Source: Bradyrhizobium betae (lineage in GTDB: Bacteria; Pseudomonadota; Alphaproteobacteria; Rhizobiales; Xanthobacteraceae). From it: a stretch of 64,000 nucleotides of DNA. Made by a program: the position numbers and the translations under genes. The notes under the pieces are model-generated. The model ran no database searches and had not been told where the DNA came from. It saw only the letters and a list, made by a program, of their open reading frames with translations. Location of the stretch: NCBI RefSeq assembly GCF_008932115.1, contig NZ_CP044543.1, positions 6,702,501-6,766,500 of the forward strand. Reading direction: 5' to 3'. Positions 30,126 to 39,753 of this stretch are shown here, one piece after another. The first letter of the stretch is position 1. Each line of letters starts with the position of its first letter.

Positions 30126-30213
30126 GGGAACGACATTTGACACGCTCTGCGGCAAATTCAAGCCCGGCTGTTTTTCCTTGATTTTGGGGCCGATTGTGCG
30201 ACGGAGCGCCGCA

Positions 30214-30981
30214 ATGGCTTATGTGCAAACCGGCCCCATTCTGATAGCAGAAGCCATGGATATTCAGCAGGATTCCCTGAAACCGAGACCGGCGATCCGC
30301 GCTGCGGCCTTTTCGGTGCACATCTTCACCGCCTTCGGTGCGGCCATCGCGCTGCTGGCGATGCTGGAGGCCGTGCGCGAGCATTGGGCGAGCATGTTTC
30401 AGTGGCTGGGCGTAGCCCTGATCATCGACGCCGTCGACGGTCCGATCGCGCGGCTGCTGAAGGTCAAGGACGTACAGCCGAACTGGTCGGGCGACGTGCT
30501 CGATCTCGTGGTCGATTTCGTCACCTATGTGTTCGTACCTGCCTATGCGATCGTGGCGAGCGGCCTGCTGCTGCCGGTGGCGGCGCCGCTGCTCGGCATC
30601 GCCATCATCGTCACCAGCGCACTATATTTCGCCGATCTGCGCATGAAGGCGGACGACAACCATTTTCGCGGCTTTCCGGCATTGTGGAATGCGGCGGCGT
30701 TCTACCTGTTCCTGCTGCACTGGCCGCCGCTGTGGTCGACGCTGCTGGTGGCGGCGCTGGTGGTGCTGACCTTCGTGCCATTCCATGTGCTGCATCCGGT
30801 CCGCGTCGTGCGGCTGCGCTGGCTGACGATGTCGCTGATCGCGGTCTGGGCGGTGCTCGGCCTCTACACGCTGGAGATGGATTTTCGCGTCGGCACCGGC
30901 GTGACCGTCGCGCTCTGCGCCATCGCACTGTGGATCAGCTTCAGCGACGCCATGATCCGCCTGGCAAGATCCTTGGCATGA
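30214..30981 (+). CDS. pcs: Phosphatidylcholine synthase
   Basis: Pcs condenses choline with CDP-diacylglycerol to form phosphatidylcholine in the inner membrane, a route typical of rhizobia. The 255-residue integral membrane protein carries the CDP-alcohol phosphotransferase motif DG-x2-AR-x8-G-x3-D-x3-D, seen from DGPIAR to DLVVD at about residues 75-100, and about eight helices. ATG 30214 has GGAG 7 bases upstream. The in-frame ATG 30256 would give 241 residues, nearer the length of characterised Pcs proteins. The stop overlaps terC (ATGA). Confidence 0.92.
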   Translation: MAYVQTGPILIAEAMDIQQDSLKPRPAIRAAAFSVHIFTAFGAAIALLAMLEAVREHWASMFQWLGVALIIDAVDGPIARLLKVKDVQPNWSGDVLDLVVDFVTYVFVPAYAIVASGLLLPVAAPLLGIAIIVTSALYFADLRMKADDNHFRGFPALWNAAAFYLFLLHWPPLWSTLLVAALVVLTFVPFHVLHPVRVVRLRWLTMSLIAVWAVLGLYTLEMDFRVGTGVTVALCAIALWISFSDAMIRLARSLA

Positions 30982-31703
30982 TGCATCTGCTCACCAGCCC
31001 GGAAGCCTGGGCCGCGCTGCTCACCTTGACCGCGCTCGAGATCGTGCTCGGCATCGACAACGTCATCTTCCTGTCGGTGATCGTCTCGCGCATCCCCGGG
31101 AAGCAGGCGCACCAGGCTCGTCAGATCGGGCTCGCGCTGGCGCTGGTGTTCCGCATCATCCTGCTCAGCGTGCTGGTCTGGCTGATCGGCCTGACCGCAC
31201 CGGTGGTCTCGTTTGCCGGTTACGACTTCTCCTGGCGCGACCTCATCCTGATCGGCGGCGGCCTGTTCCTGATCGCGAAGGCGACGCACGAGATCCACGC
31301 CGAGGTCGAGGCCGATGACGGGGAGGGCGAGCGTGAATCCGGCGGCCGCGCCTTCTTCTGGGTGATCGTCCAGATCATCGTCATCGACATCGTGTTCTCG
31401 CTGGACTCGATCATCACTGCGATCGGCATGGCGCAGGACATCGAGATCATGATCGCGGCCGTCGTGATCGCCTGCCTGATCATGTACATTTCGTCGGGGC
31501 CGGTGTCGCGATTCGTCGCGGAGCATCCCACCACCAAGATGCTCGCGCTGGCATTCCTGGTGCTGATCGGCGTCGCCCTGGTTGCGGACGGATTCCAATT
31601 CCACATCCCGCGCGGCTACGTCTATTTCGCGATTGCGTTCTCGGCGGCGGTCGAGTTCTTCAACGTGCTGGCAAAGCGCAACCGCAGGCAAGCCGGCAGA
31701 TAG
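30978..31703 (+). CDS. TerC family integral membrane protein
   Basis: This 241-residue TerC/Alx-type protein has about seven helices. Signature acidic segments lie within helices: ALEIVLGIDNVIFLS near the N-terminus and VIDIVFSLDSIITAIG in the middle. The family is linked to tellurite resistance and, in better studied cases, to manganese export. Start codons ATG 30978 and ATG 30981 are adjacent; the first overlaps the pcs stop, so translation is coupled to pcs. Confidence 0.9.
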   Translation: MMHLLTSPEAWAALLTLTALEIVLGIDNVIFLSVIVSRIPGKQAHQARQIGLALALVFRIILLSVLVWLIGLTAPVVSFAGYDFSWRDLILIGGGLFLIAKATHEIHAEVEADDGEGERESGGRAFFWVIVQIIVIDIVFSLDSIITAIGMAQDIEIMIAAVVIACLIMYISSGPVSRFVAEHPTTKMLALAFLVLIGVALVADGFQFHIPRGYVYFAIAFSAAVEFFNVLAKRNRRQAGR

Positions 31704-31795
31704 TCGCGTCCGATCCGTTCCTGCAGGCGTCGAGTTGACAAGGCGAGCGCGATGTCTTTCGCTCGTCCGTGACAAGACCGAGAGGAGGTCAGGTA

Positions 31796-32770
31796 ATGAC
31801 CAAAGCCGTCCGTGTACACAAGGTTGGGGGCCCCGAAGCCCTGGTCTATGAGAGCGTCGACGTGCCGGCGCCTGGACCCGGCGAAGTGCGCATCCGCCAG
31901 CATGCGGTCGGCCTGAACTTCATCGACGTCTATTATCGCACCGGTCTCTACAAGGCGCCGGGGCTGCCCTTCATCGCCGGCAACGAGGCTTCGGGCGAGG
32001 TCATCGCCGTCGGACCGGGCGTGACCAATTTCCATCCCGGCGACCGCGTCGCCTACTACCACAATCTCGGTGCCTATACCGGCGAGCGCAACATTCCCTG
32101 GGAGAAGCTGGTCAAGCTGCCCGATCACATCACCTACGAGCAGGGCGCCGTGCTGATGCTGAAGGGGCTGACCGTCTGGTATCTGCTGCACAAGACCTTC
32201 AAGGTCGAGCCGCATCACCGCGTGCTGATCCACGCCGCCGCCGGCGGCATCGGGCTCTTGGCCTGCCAATGGGCGAGGGCGCTCGGGGCGCATGTCATCG
32301 GCACGGTCGGATCGCGCGAGAAGGCCGAGCTTGCGGAGGCCAATGGCTGCGACCACGTCATCCTGTACAATGAAGAAGATTTCGTCGCGCGCGTCAAACA
32401 GATCAGCCGCAACGAGGGCTGCGACGTCGTCTATGACGGCGTCGGCAAGGCGACCTTCCCGGGCTCGTTGTCGTGCCTCAAGCCGCGCGGCATGTTCGTC
32501 TCGTTCGGCAATGCCTCGGGGCCGGTGCCGCCGTTCTCGATCGCCGAGCTCAACAATCACGGCTCGCTGTTCGCGACGCGGCCGAAGCTCAACGACTATG
32601 TCGGCACGCGCAAGGAACTGCTGGAAGGCGCCGACACGCTGTTTTCCGCCGTCATCAACGGCAAGCTGCACGTGCCGATCAACCACGCCTACGCGCTGAA
32701 GGACGCCGCCAAGGCGCATATCGATCTCGAAAGCCGCAAGACCACTGGCGCGTCGATCCTGAAGCCGTAG
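31796..32770 (+). CDS. qor: Quinone oxidoreductase (zinc-independent MDR family)
   Basis: This 324-residue NADPH:quinone oxidoreductase has the GroES-like N-terminal domain (GLNFIDVYYRTGLY) and a Rossmann domain with HAAAGGIGLLACQWA at about residues 148-162. No zinc-binding cysteine/histidine set is present, as expected for QOR. A strong GGAGG ribosome site precedes ATG 31796 at 7 bases. It stands alone before a palindromic repeat. Confidence 0.9.
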   Translation: MTKAVRVHKVGGPEALVYESVDVPAPGPGEVRIRQHAVGLNFIDVYYRTGLYKAPGLPFIAGNEASGEVIAVGPGVTNFHPGDRVAYYHNLGAYTGERNIPWEKLVKLPDHITYEQGAVLMLKGLTVWYLLHKTFKVEPHHRVLIHAAAGGIGLLACQWARALGAHVIGTVGSREKAELAEANGCDHVILYNEEDFVARVKQISRNEGCDVVYDGVGKATFPGSLSCLKPRGMFVSFGNASGPVPPFSIAELNNHGSLFATRPKLNDYVGTRKELLEGADTLFSAVINGKLHVPINHAYALKDAAKAHIDLESRKTTGASILKP

Positions 32771-32774
32771 CTCG

Positions 32775-32911
32775 CGTGTCCCGGACAAGCTGCAACGCGC
32801 AAGCGTTGCGGCGCAGAGCCGGAACCCAGAAGCGGCACCCGGTGCGGAGGGATGGGCCCCGGCTCTGCAGCGCACCGCCGAAGGGGCGCTGCGCTGCGTC
32901 CGGGGCACGAG
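32775..32911. repeat. Palindromic intergenic repeat, type D
   Basis: Outer arms of GTGTCCCGGAC and GTCCGGGGCACGAG type enclose nested arms rich in GCGGCGCAGAGCC / GGCTCTGCAGCGC. It fills the gap between the convergent qor and argD genes and may also act as their transcription end. Confidence 0.6.
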
Positions 32912-32918
32912 ACCGGCA

Positions 32919-34115
<1,197 letters not shown>

Positions 34116-34159
34116 GTCGAACTCCTCTGGGGGCGGGTGGAAGCGGGGGTGCGAAAAGC

Positions 34160-34192
34160 AGAAAGGCCGCACCTTGCGGGTGCGGCCTTTCT
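34160..34192 (-). terminator. Attenuator-type terminator hairpin upstream of argD
   Basis: On the minus strand AGAAAGGCCGCACC pairs perfectly with GGTGCGGCCTTTCT (14 bp) around the loop CGCAA. TTTT follows three bases later. It lies 26 bases after the stop of the Arg-rich leader ORF and 45 bases before argD. Bases 34178-34184 of its ascending arm (CGCACCC) are complementary to GGGTGCG at 34240-34246 inside the leader ORF. Confidence 0.8.
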
Positions 34193-34217
34193 CGAAAACT
34201 TCGCTGAATTCAGTGCT

Positions 34218-34310
34218 TCAGCGGCGTCGTCGGACATGGCGCACCCTCTCATCGTCGCGGAAGCGACGACGGAGCATTTCGGTGCGCTGATGGGTCCGAG
34301 CGTTGATCAT
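34218..34310 (-). CDS. Putative arginine leader peptide of argD
   Basis: This is a 30-codon ORF with 12 arginine codons, including CGT-CGT-CGC near the middle and CGA-CGA-CGC-CGC directly before the TGA. Its ATG at 34310 lies about 10 bases after a -10-like TGTATT, so the mRNA would be nearly leaderless, as for the trp leader of Sinorhizobium. The ORF is too short for routine gene calling. A small hairpin (CGCTGAA/TTCAGCG) overlaps the stop, and the terminator hairpin follows. Translation of this ORF as an arginine sensor is inferred; the codon content and arrangement are seen directly. Confidence 0.7.
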   Translation of the reverse strand: MINARTHQRTEMLRRRFRDDERVRHVRRRR

Positions 34311-34320
34311 GGGGCGCGGC

Positions 34321-34348
34321 AATACATGCCAATGGCAGGGCTTGTCAA
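34321..34348 (-). promoter_or_regulatory. Sigma70-type promoter for the argD leader
   Basis: On the minus strand TTGACA (34343-34348) and TGTATT (34321-34326) are separated by 16 bases, a good housekeeping promoter match. The predicted start of transcription is near 34314, a few bases before the leader ATG. An imperfect inverted repeat (about 34349-34372) lies immediately upstream and may be an operator or the end of the preceding gene. Confidence 0.6.
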
Positions 34349-34386
34349 GCGGGCGTTTTGCGAAACACCCGCCCGGCGTGCATCGG

Positions 34387-35028
34387 TCAGGTCAGATGCG
34401 CGGCTCCCTCGGCATCTTCGTCGCCCCAGTCCGCATCGGCAATCGCGCTGTCGATGAGCTCGCCGCGCAGCAGCTTGAGCGGCGATTTCCAGTACAGCGC
34501 GATGTTGTGGAAGGGATCGGTCAGCACCTTGAACGCCCACACCAGCCCGGTGGTGACGTCGCGCGTGACGAACAGCTGGAGCATGCGCGCAAGGGCGCCG
34601 CCGATGCCGATCGCGAGCCAGAGCGCGCCGACATGGCGGACGAAATCGAAGCGGTCGGTGGGAAGATCGAACAGTCCGAACAGTGTGGGATAGGCGTACA
34701 GTGCGATCGGCGCGCTGCCCCAGACCAGCAGCAAAACGATCTTGCGGGTCTGGTTGTAGCCGACCTTGACCGCTTCCTTGTAGTCGTTGCTGACGTCGTT
34801 GACCGCGTCGTAGCCGTTCGGCTCGAAGAAGAAGTGCCCGGTCTGCCGCGTCAGCATCGCGAGCCAGCCGACGATGCCGGCAAGCGCCGGGTCCTTGAAC
34901 AGCAGCGCATAGCAGCCGAGGAAGATCACGGCACTGAACAGGTGCAGCGTCTGGTTCACGGTGCTCTGGTGGTAGAAGCGGTAATCGTCGAAGCGCTGCG
35001 TGCGCAGCATATCCGAGAGGTGGCTCAT
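34387..35028 (-). CDS. Mpo1-like (DUF962-type) membrane protein
   Basis: This 213-residue protein has about four membrane helices. The segment FYHQSTVNQTLHLFS and the later RQTGHFFFEPNGYD resemble the conserved His/Asn/His and GHxxFE motifs of the DUF962/Mpo1 family. In yeast Mpo1 is an iron dioxygenase acting in alpha-oxidation of 2-hydroxy fatty acids. The match is by motif only and the C-terminal half is longer than in typical members. A 9-bp perfect hairpin (35037-35062) lies in the 5' leader close to ATG 35028. Confidence 0.5.
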   Translation of the reverse strand: MSHLSDMLRTQRFDDYRFYHQSTVNQTLHLFSAVIFLGCYALLFKDPALAGIVGWLAMLTRQTGHFFFEPNGYDAVNDVSNDYKEAVKVGYNQTRKIVLLLVWGSAPIALYAYPTLFGLFDLPTDRFDFVRHVGALWLAIGIGGALARMLQLFVTRDVTTGLVWAFKVLTDPFHNIALYWKSPLKLLRGELIDSAIADADWGDEDAEGAAHLT

Positions 35029-35318
35029 CCTCGTTCCTCGCTCGCGTTGAAAAGCGAGCGAGAGTTAGGACGAGTCCGTGACCCCTGCGTGAATGCAATA
35101 TAGTGTCACATTGCCTGCCCATGCCGTCGCACGCGACGATGATGCGCGAGAGAATTGTGATAACTTCAGCGTACCCATCGGGAGCGAATCTCAACGCGCT
35201 TTTCGACGGAAACTTTCATGCCTCTAGCGCGTTTGTGATCGACGCGCGAAAATTGGCTCGAACCGGATCTCGTCCGGGACAGACCAAGAGGGGCGGGACC
35301 AACAGATAGTTTTGAACC

Positions 35319-36260
35319 TTGTCCGAGACGCCTTACCCGATCGACCTCGACAGCATTCGCGGCGCGTTTCCGCCGGGCATCGAGGCACCATCCCTTCTGG
35401 TCGACTTTGCCGATTGGCTGAAGGGGCGACCGTGGGGCAGCGTCGGCTGCTTCTCCCTGCAAGGCCAGTTCTCCGATCAGGCGCCGATCTTCGACGGCAG
35501 TCCGTTGCGCGACAGGTTCTCGCTGTTCATGCGGCTGCCCGACGGCTCGGCCGTCGGCGGCTGGTATGGCGCGGGTCTGGATCGCGACAATCCGCCGATC
35601 GTGGGGCTGGGCTCCGAAGGCGACCATGAGCTGCTGGCGCCAAGCCTTGATGCCTTGCTGGCAAAACTCACGTCACAGCAATTCGGCAAGGCGTGGAGCG
35701 ATCTCAAGCCGCATGACGAGGTCGAGTGCCAGACGGTCGAGCTGGCGCGATGGCTCGCCGGACAGCCGGCCGGCGACAAGGCGGCGTGCGATGACGGCGC
35801 AGCGGAGATTCCGGATTTTCGCGGCTTCATGGAAAAGTGGAGCCGGGACCGCGAGGACTATTGGGCCAATCACCGCCTGATGGCCGAGCTCGGCTGGCGC
35901 CTGGCTGCGCATCTGCCGAAGGGCAAAAATGCCTGGGACAAGACGCATTTCCAAGTCGCGATATCAGGCAAGCAGTACGAGGCTCGCGTGCTGTCGCGTG
36001 GCCCGCAGCCGTTCGAGGAGGCTGCCTCGGTCGAATCGTTGCTGCGCGATCTGCGCGAGGACATGCTGAAAGCCCAGCCAGAGCTCGGACTTTGGTATGC
36101 GATGAAATTCGGCCTCTACGCCGACGGCCGTGTCATGCCGAATTTCGAATACGATGTGCGGCCGACCATCGGCGGCGAGCCGGCGCTGCTGTCCGAGGCG
36201 AAAGCCGATCTTGCCCGTGCGCCAAGGCCGGAGCGCTGGGTGCCGAAATGGCTGGCGTGA
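35319..36260 (+). CDS. Two-domain SUKH (SMI1/KNR4)-like and YezG-like protein
   Basis: This 313-residue soluble protein starts at TTG 35319; no ATG lies near the conserved N-terminus. Residues about 20-125 resemble the SMI1/KNR4 (SUKH) fold with SAVGGWYGAG, PPIVGLGSEGDHELLAPS and a following helix. The C-terminal part with LGLWYAMKFGLYADGRVMP, FEYD and ERWVPKWLA resembles the YezG/DUF600 type. Both folds are common among immunity proteins of polymorphic toxins. No toxin gene is adjacent, and the gene is followed by a block of palindromic repeats. The domain calls are by eye and moderate. Confidence 0.55.
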   Translation: MSETPYPIDLDSIRGAFPPGIEAPSLLVDFADWLKGRPWGSVGCFSLQGQFSDQAPIFDGSPLRDRFSLFMRLPDGSAVGGWYGAGLDRDNPPIVGLGSEGDHELLAPSLDALLAKLTSQQFGKAWSDLKPHDEVECQTVELARWLAGQPAGDKAACDDGAAEIPDFRGFMEKWSRDREDYWANHRLMAELGWRLAAHLPKGKNAWDKTHFQVAISGKQYEARVLSRGPQPFEEAASVESLLRDLREDMLKAQPELGLWYAMKFGLYADGRVMPNFEYDVRPTIGGEPALLSEAKADLARAPRPERWVPKWLA

Positions 36261-36307
36261 TTGCCTCCACGGCGTCATTGCGCGAGCGGCAAAGGCAATA
36301 GAGGACC

Positions 36308-36454
36308 CGTCATCCTGAGGTGCGAGGCTTGCGATGCAAACGCATCGCGAGCGGAGCCTCGAAGGATGAGTGGCCTGGATGCAGCCGGGCCGTCGTCCTT
36401 CGAGGCTTGCTCTACGGCGCGATCGCGCCGCAGAGCAAGCACCTCAGGATGACG
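36308..36454. repeat. Palindromic intergenic repeat, type C
   Basis: Outer arms GTCATCCTGAGGTGC and GCACCTCAGGATGAC are perfect complements. Inner arms include GAGCCTCGAAGGATGA and TCGTCCTTCGAGGCT. A smaller internal hairpin (GGCGCGATCGCGCC) is nested in the right half. The layout is a multi-branch cruciform-type element. Confidence 0.85.
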
Positions 36455-36485
36455 GTGATGGAACGGAAATCGCTATGCGGCCCGA

Positions 36486-36558
36486 TTGTCGTGAGCGAAG
36501 TAATCCAGAATCTTTCCGCAGCGGCAGTCTGGATTGCTTCGCTGCGCTCGCAATGACG
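36486..36558. repeat. Palindromic intergenic repeat, type A, copy 2
   Basis: The right arm (36533-36558, ATTGCTTCGCTGCGC...) is identical to that of the 13342-13421 element. The left arm (GTCGTGAGCGAAGTAATCC) is diverged with deletions. This asymmetry suggests an older or recombined copy. Confidence 0.8.
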
Positions 36559-36565
36559 GAGGAAG

Positions 36566-37891
36566 TCAGAATCCCGCGACGCTGCCGTGCAGATCGTACT
36601 GATCCGCACGCTCGATTTTCGCGGTGACGATCTCGCCGACGCGCAACGGCCGGCGGCTGGTCAGATACACCGCGCCGTCGATCTCCGGCGCATCGGCCTT
36701 GGAGCGGCCCTTGGCCACGGTCGGTCCGACCTCGTCGATGATGATCTGCTGGCGCGTGCCGACCTTGCGCTTCAGCCTGCGCGCCGAGATCTTCTGCTGG
36801 CGGGCCATCAGCGCGTTGTAGCGCTCCTGCTTGATCTCCTCCGGCACCGGATTCTCGATTGCGTTCGCCGTGGCGCCGGCAACCGGCTCGTATTTGAAGC
36901 AGCCGAGGCGATCGATCTCGGCTTCATCCAGCCAGTCGAGCAGATATTGGAAATCGGCATCGGTCTCGCCGGGGAAGCCGACGATGAAGGTCGAGCGCAG
37001 AGCAAGATCAGGGCATTCCTCGCGCCAGCGCTTGATGCGCGCCAGAGTCTTGTCCTGTGCGGCCGGGCGCTTCATCGCCTTCAGCACCTCGGGGCTCGCG
37101 TGCTGGAACGGGATGTCGAGATAGGGCAACACCTTGCCCTCGTTCATCAGTGCGATGACCTCGTCGACATGCGGGTAAGGGTAGACATATTGCAGCCGGA
37201 CCCAGGCGCCGAGCTCGCCGAGCTCGCGCGCAAGGTCGAGGAATCTGGCGCGGACCTGGCGATCCTTCCAGGGGCTCTCGGCGTATTTGAGATCGACGCC
37301 GTAGGCCGAGGAGTCCTGCGAGATCACCAGCAGCTCTTTCACACCGGCGCCGACCAGGCGTTCGGCCTCGCGCAGGACGTCATTGGCCGGGCGCGAGACC
37401 AGATCGCCGCGCAGCTTGGGGATGATGCAGAAGGTGCAGCGGTTGTTGCAGCCCTCGGAGATCTTCAAGTAAGCGTAGTGCCGCGGCGTCAGCTTGATGC
37501 CCTGCGGCGGCACCAGGTCGAGATGCGGATTGTGGGCGGGCGGTAGCGCGCGGTGGACGGCGTCGAGCACGCTCTCATATTGCTGCGGGCCGGAGATCGA
37601 GAGCACGCCGGGATAGGCCTGCTCGATCGCTTCCGGTTCGGCGCCCATGCAGCCTGTTACGATCACCTTGCCGTTCTCGGCCATGGCCTCGCCGATCGCC
37701 GAGAGTGACTCCTGCTTGGCGCTGTCGAGGAAGCCGCAGGTGTTGACGATGACGATGTCGGCCCCGTCATGCTTGCGGGCAAGCTCATAGCCCTCGGCGC
37801 GCAGGCGCGTGATGATGCGCTCGGAATCTACCAATGCCTTGGGACACCCGAGCGACACGAAGCTGACCTTGGGCGCAGCCGTCTGATCCAT
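36566..37891 (-). CDS. rimO: Ribosomal protein S12 methylthiotransferase RimO
   Basis: RimO is a radical-SAM enzyme that methylthiolates an aspartate of ribosomal protein S12. The 441-residue protein has the N-terminal UPF0004 domain ([30 protein letters not shown]), the radical SAM motif [13 protein letters not shown] near residue 150, and a C-terminal TRAM domain ([14 protein letters not shown]). ALVDSE rather than the MiaB form points to RimO. ATG 37891 is chosen over TTG 37897. It is divergent from nasT. Confidence 0.95.
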   Translation of the reverse strand: MDQTAAPKVSFVSLGCPKALVDSERIITRLRAEGYELARKHDGADIVIVNTCGFLDSAKQESLSAIGEAMAENGKVIVTGCMGAEPEAIEQAYPGVLSISGPQQYESVLDAVHRALPPAHNPHLDLVPPQGIKLTPRHYAYLKISEGCNNRCTFCIIPKLRGDLVSRPANDVLREAERLVGAGVKELLVISQDSSAYGVDLKYAESPWKDRQVRARFLDLARELGELGAWVRLQYVYPYPHVDEVIALMNEGKVLPYLDIPFQHASPEVLKAMKRPAAQDKTLARIKRWREECPDLALRSTFIVGFPGETDADFQYLLDWLDEAEIDRLGCFKYEPVAGATANAIENPVPEEIKQERYNALMARQQKISARRLKRKVGTRQQIIIDEVGPTVAKGRSKADAPEIDGAVYLTSRRPLRVGEIVTAKIERADQYDLHGSVAGF

Positions 37892-38002
37892 ATCCAAATC
37901 TGCCTGATTGACAGGCCTGAGCTAGTCCCAATTGCCCATAATTACAACCCTTTGCATCGCCCTCCGGCATGCTATGGATGACTCGCCGGTGGTGAGTGAG
38001 CA

Positions 38003-38593
38003 ATGAGCGCCGAACAGTCGCCTAAAATCGTGATTGTCGACGAGAGCCCGATCCGGGCCGCAATCCTCCAGGAGGGACTGCGGGAGGCCGGGTTCACCCA
38101 GCTCGTCCATATCAGCGAAATGCAGAGCCTGCTGGCCCGTATTTATGCGGTCGACCCTGATATCATCCTGATCGATCTGGAAAACCCCAGCCGCGACGTG
38201 CTGGAAGCGATGTTCCAGGTCAGCCGCGCCGTGCGGCGGCCGATCGCGATGTTCGTCGACCAGAGCGATTCCGCCTCGATCCAGGCCTCGGTGGAGGCGG
38301 GGGTGTCCGCCTACATCGTCGATGGATTGAAGAAGGAGCGCATCAAGCCGATCCTCGATCTCTGCGTGTCCCGCTTCAATGCCTTTGCAAAACTCCAGGA
38401 GGAGCTGGAGCGCACCAAGTCGCAGCTCGAGGACCGCAAGGTCATCGAGAAGGCCAAGGGCATCCTGATGAAGGTGAAAGGCCTCAACGAGGACGAGGCC
38501 TACGTGCTGCTGCGCTCCACCGCGATGCGCGAGAAGAAGAAAATCGGTGAGATCGCCCAGTCGATCATCACCGCGTCGGAGATGCTGAAATGA
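38003..38593 (+). CDS. nasT: ANTAR response regulator NasT (nitrate antiterminator)
   Basis: This 196-residue protein has an N-terminal receiver-like domain (IVIVDESPIRAAIL, about 1-120) and a C-terminal ANTAR RNA-binding domain (RKVIEKAKGILMKVKG, AYVLLRSTAM). NasT binds hairpin leaders of nitrate-assimilation mRNAs and prevents termination. NasS holds it inactive when nitrate is absent. The stop overlaps nasS (ATGA). The receiver has a Glu-Ser pair at the acidic pocket (VDESPI), fitting regulation by NasS rather than by phosphorylation. Confidence 0.92.
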   Translation: MSAEQSPKIVIVDESPIRAAILQEGLREAGFTQLVHISEMQSLLARIYAVDPDIILIDLENPSRDVLEAMFQVSRAVRRPIAMFVDQSDSASIQASVEAGVSAYIVDGLKKERIKPILDLCVSRFNAFAKLQEELERTKSQLEDRKVIEKAKGILMKVKGLNEDEAYVLLRSTAMREKKKIGEIAQSIITASEMLK

Positions 38594-39753
38594 CCGCTCC
38601 CCTCCGCATCGGGTTCATCCCGCTGGTCGATGCCGCGGCCCTGATCGTCGCCGTCGACAAGGGCTTCGCCGCCGCCGAGGGGCTCGACGTCACGCTGGTG
38701 CGCGAGGTGTCCTGGTCCAACGTCCGCGACAAGCTCAATATCGGCCTGTTCGACGCCGCGCATCTGCTGGCGCCTGTGGCGATCGCGTCCTCGCTCGGGC
38801 TCGGCCACGTCAAGGTTCCGATCGCCGCGCCCTTCAATCTCGGTATCAACGGCAATGCGATCACGGTCTCGCCGGCGCTTCATGCGGCGCTGATGGAGGA
38901 GATCGAGGGCGACCGTTTCGATCCGCTCGTCACGGCGAAAGCGCTGGCGAAGGTGGTCGCCAAACGCCGCAAGGCCGGTGCCGAGCCGTTGACCTTCGGC
39001 ATGACCTTCCCGTTCTCGACCCACAATTACCAATTGCGGTTCTGGATGGCGGCCGCCGGCGTCGATCCAGACGAGGATGTGCGGCTCGTGGTGCTGCCGC
39101 CGCCCTATATGGTGGACAGCCTCAAGAGCGGCCATGTCGATGCGTTCTGCGTCGGCGCGCCCTGGAATTCGGTCGCGGTCGACCTCGGCATCGGCCACAT
39201 CCTGCATTTCGTGTCCGACATCCTGGTGCGCGCCGCCGAGAAGGTGCTGGCAGTTCGCCAGGTCTGGGCCGACAAGAATCCGGATGTGGTCGCGAGCCTG
39301 GTGCGCGCGGCGGTGAAGGGCGCCGCGTTCATCGAGGATCCCGCGAACCTGACCGAAGCGGCGCAGCTTCTGGCGCAGCCCGAGCGGATCGGCGTCGATG
39401 CCGAGGTCATCAAGCGCACGCTCACCGGACGCCTGAAGATCTCGCCCGACGGCACCTTCCGCGAAAGCGCCCGCTACCTGCTGGTCGGGCGCGAAGGGGC
39501 AGGGCGCCCCGATCCGGTCCAGGCCGCCTGGCTCTATGCCCAGATGGTGCGGTGGGGGCAGACCGCGCTGACCCCCGATGGCGTCAGGACCGCCATGGCC
39601 GTGTTCAGGCCGGATCTCTACGACGCCGCCCTCGGCCAGCAGCCGCCCAGCGAAGCTCCGGCGGCGTTCGGCGCGTTCGCCGGCCCCACCTTTGATCCCG
39701 ACAACATTCGGGGGCATCTGGAGGCCTTCGAGGTCGGGCGCTGGAGGCCCTGA
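38590..39753 (+). CDS. nasS: Nitrate-sensing protein NasS (CmpA/NrtA family)
   Basis: This 387-residue protein belongs to the CmpA/NrtA nitrate-binding family but has no signal peptide (MTAPLRIGFIPLVDAAAL), so it is cytoplasmic, as expected for the NasS sensor. Family segments include NIGLFDAAHLLAPVA, FGMTFPFSTHNYQLRFW and VGAPWNSVAVD. NasS sequesters NasT and releases it on binding nitrate or nitrite. The 4-bp overlap with nasT allows matched synthesis of the two partners. Confidence 0.92.
   Translation: MTAPLRIGFIPLVDAAALIVAVDKGFAAAEGLDVTLVREVSWSNVRDKLNIGLFDAAHLLAPVAIASSLGLGHVKVPIAAPFNLGINGNAITVSPALHAALMEEIEGDRFDPLVTAKALAKVVAKRRKAGAEPLTFGMTFPFSTHNYQLRFWMAAAGVDPDEDVRLVVLPPPYMVDSLKSGHVDAFCVGAPWNSVAVDLGIGHILHFVSDILVRAAEKVLAVRQVWADKNPDVVASLVRAAVKGAAFIEDPANLTEAAQLLAQPERIGVDAEVIKRTLTGRLKISPDGTFRESARYLLVGREGAGRPDPVQAAWLYAQMVRWGQTALTPDGVRTAMAVFRPDLYDAALGQQPPSEAPAAFGAFAGPTFDPDNIRGHLEAFEVGRWRP

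Larger units (their letters stand above)
36261..36565. repeat. 305-bp gene-free block of palindromic repeats
   Basis: This gap between the SUKH-like gene and rimO holds no convincing gene. It contains a fragment of the type A arm at about 36269-36282, a type C palindrome at 36308-36454 and a type A copy at 36486-36558. Confidence 0.85.

Noticed and set aside
34117..34237. Second small frame upstream of argD, from ATG 34237 to a TGA overlapping the argD ATG
   Set aside because: It lacks a ribosome site of its own and runs through the terminator hairpin. Its TGA overlap with argD could allow coupling, but the Arg-codon ORF in another frame explains the region better.
35103..35309. 68-codon frame between the Mpo1-like and SUKH-like genes
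   Set aside because: No ribosome site, no conserved-looking segment and a composition like shadow frames. The 290-bp gap appears to hold only the 5' hairpin of the Mpo1-like gene and promoter DNA.
36261..36565. Possible CRISPR or IS remnant
   Set aside because: The units are palindromes of two unrelated types without regular spacing or spacers, and no transposase frame is present.
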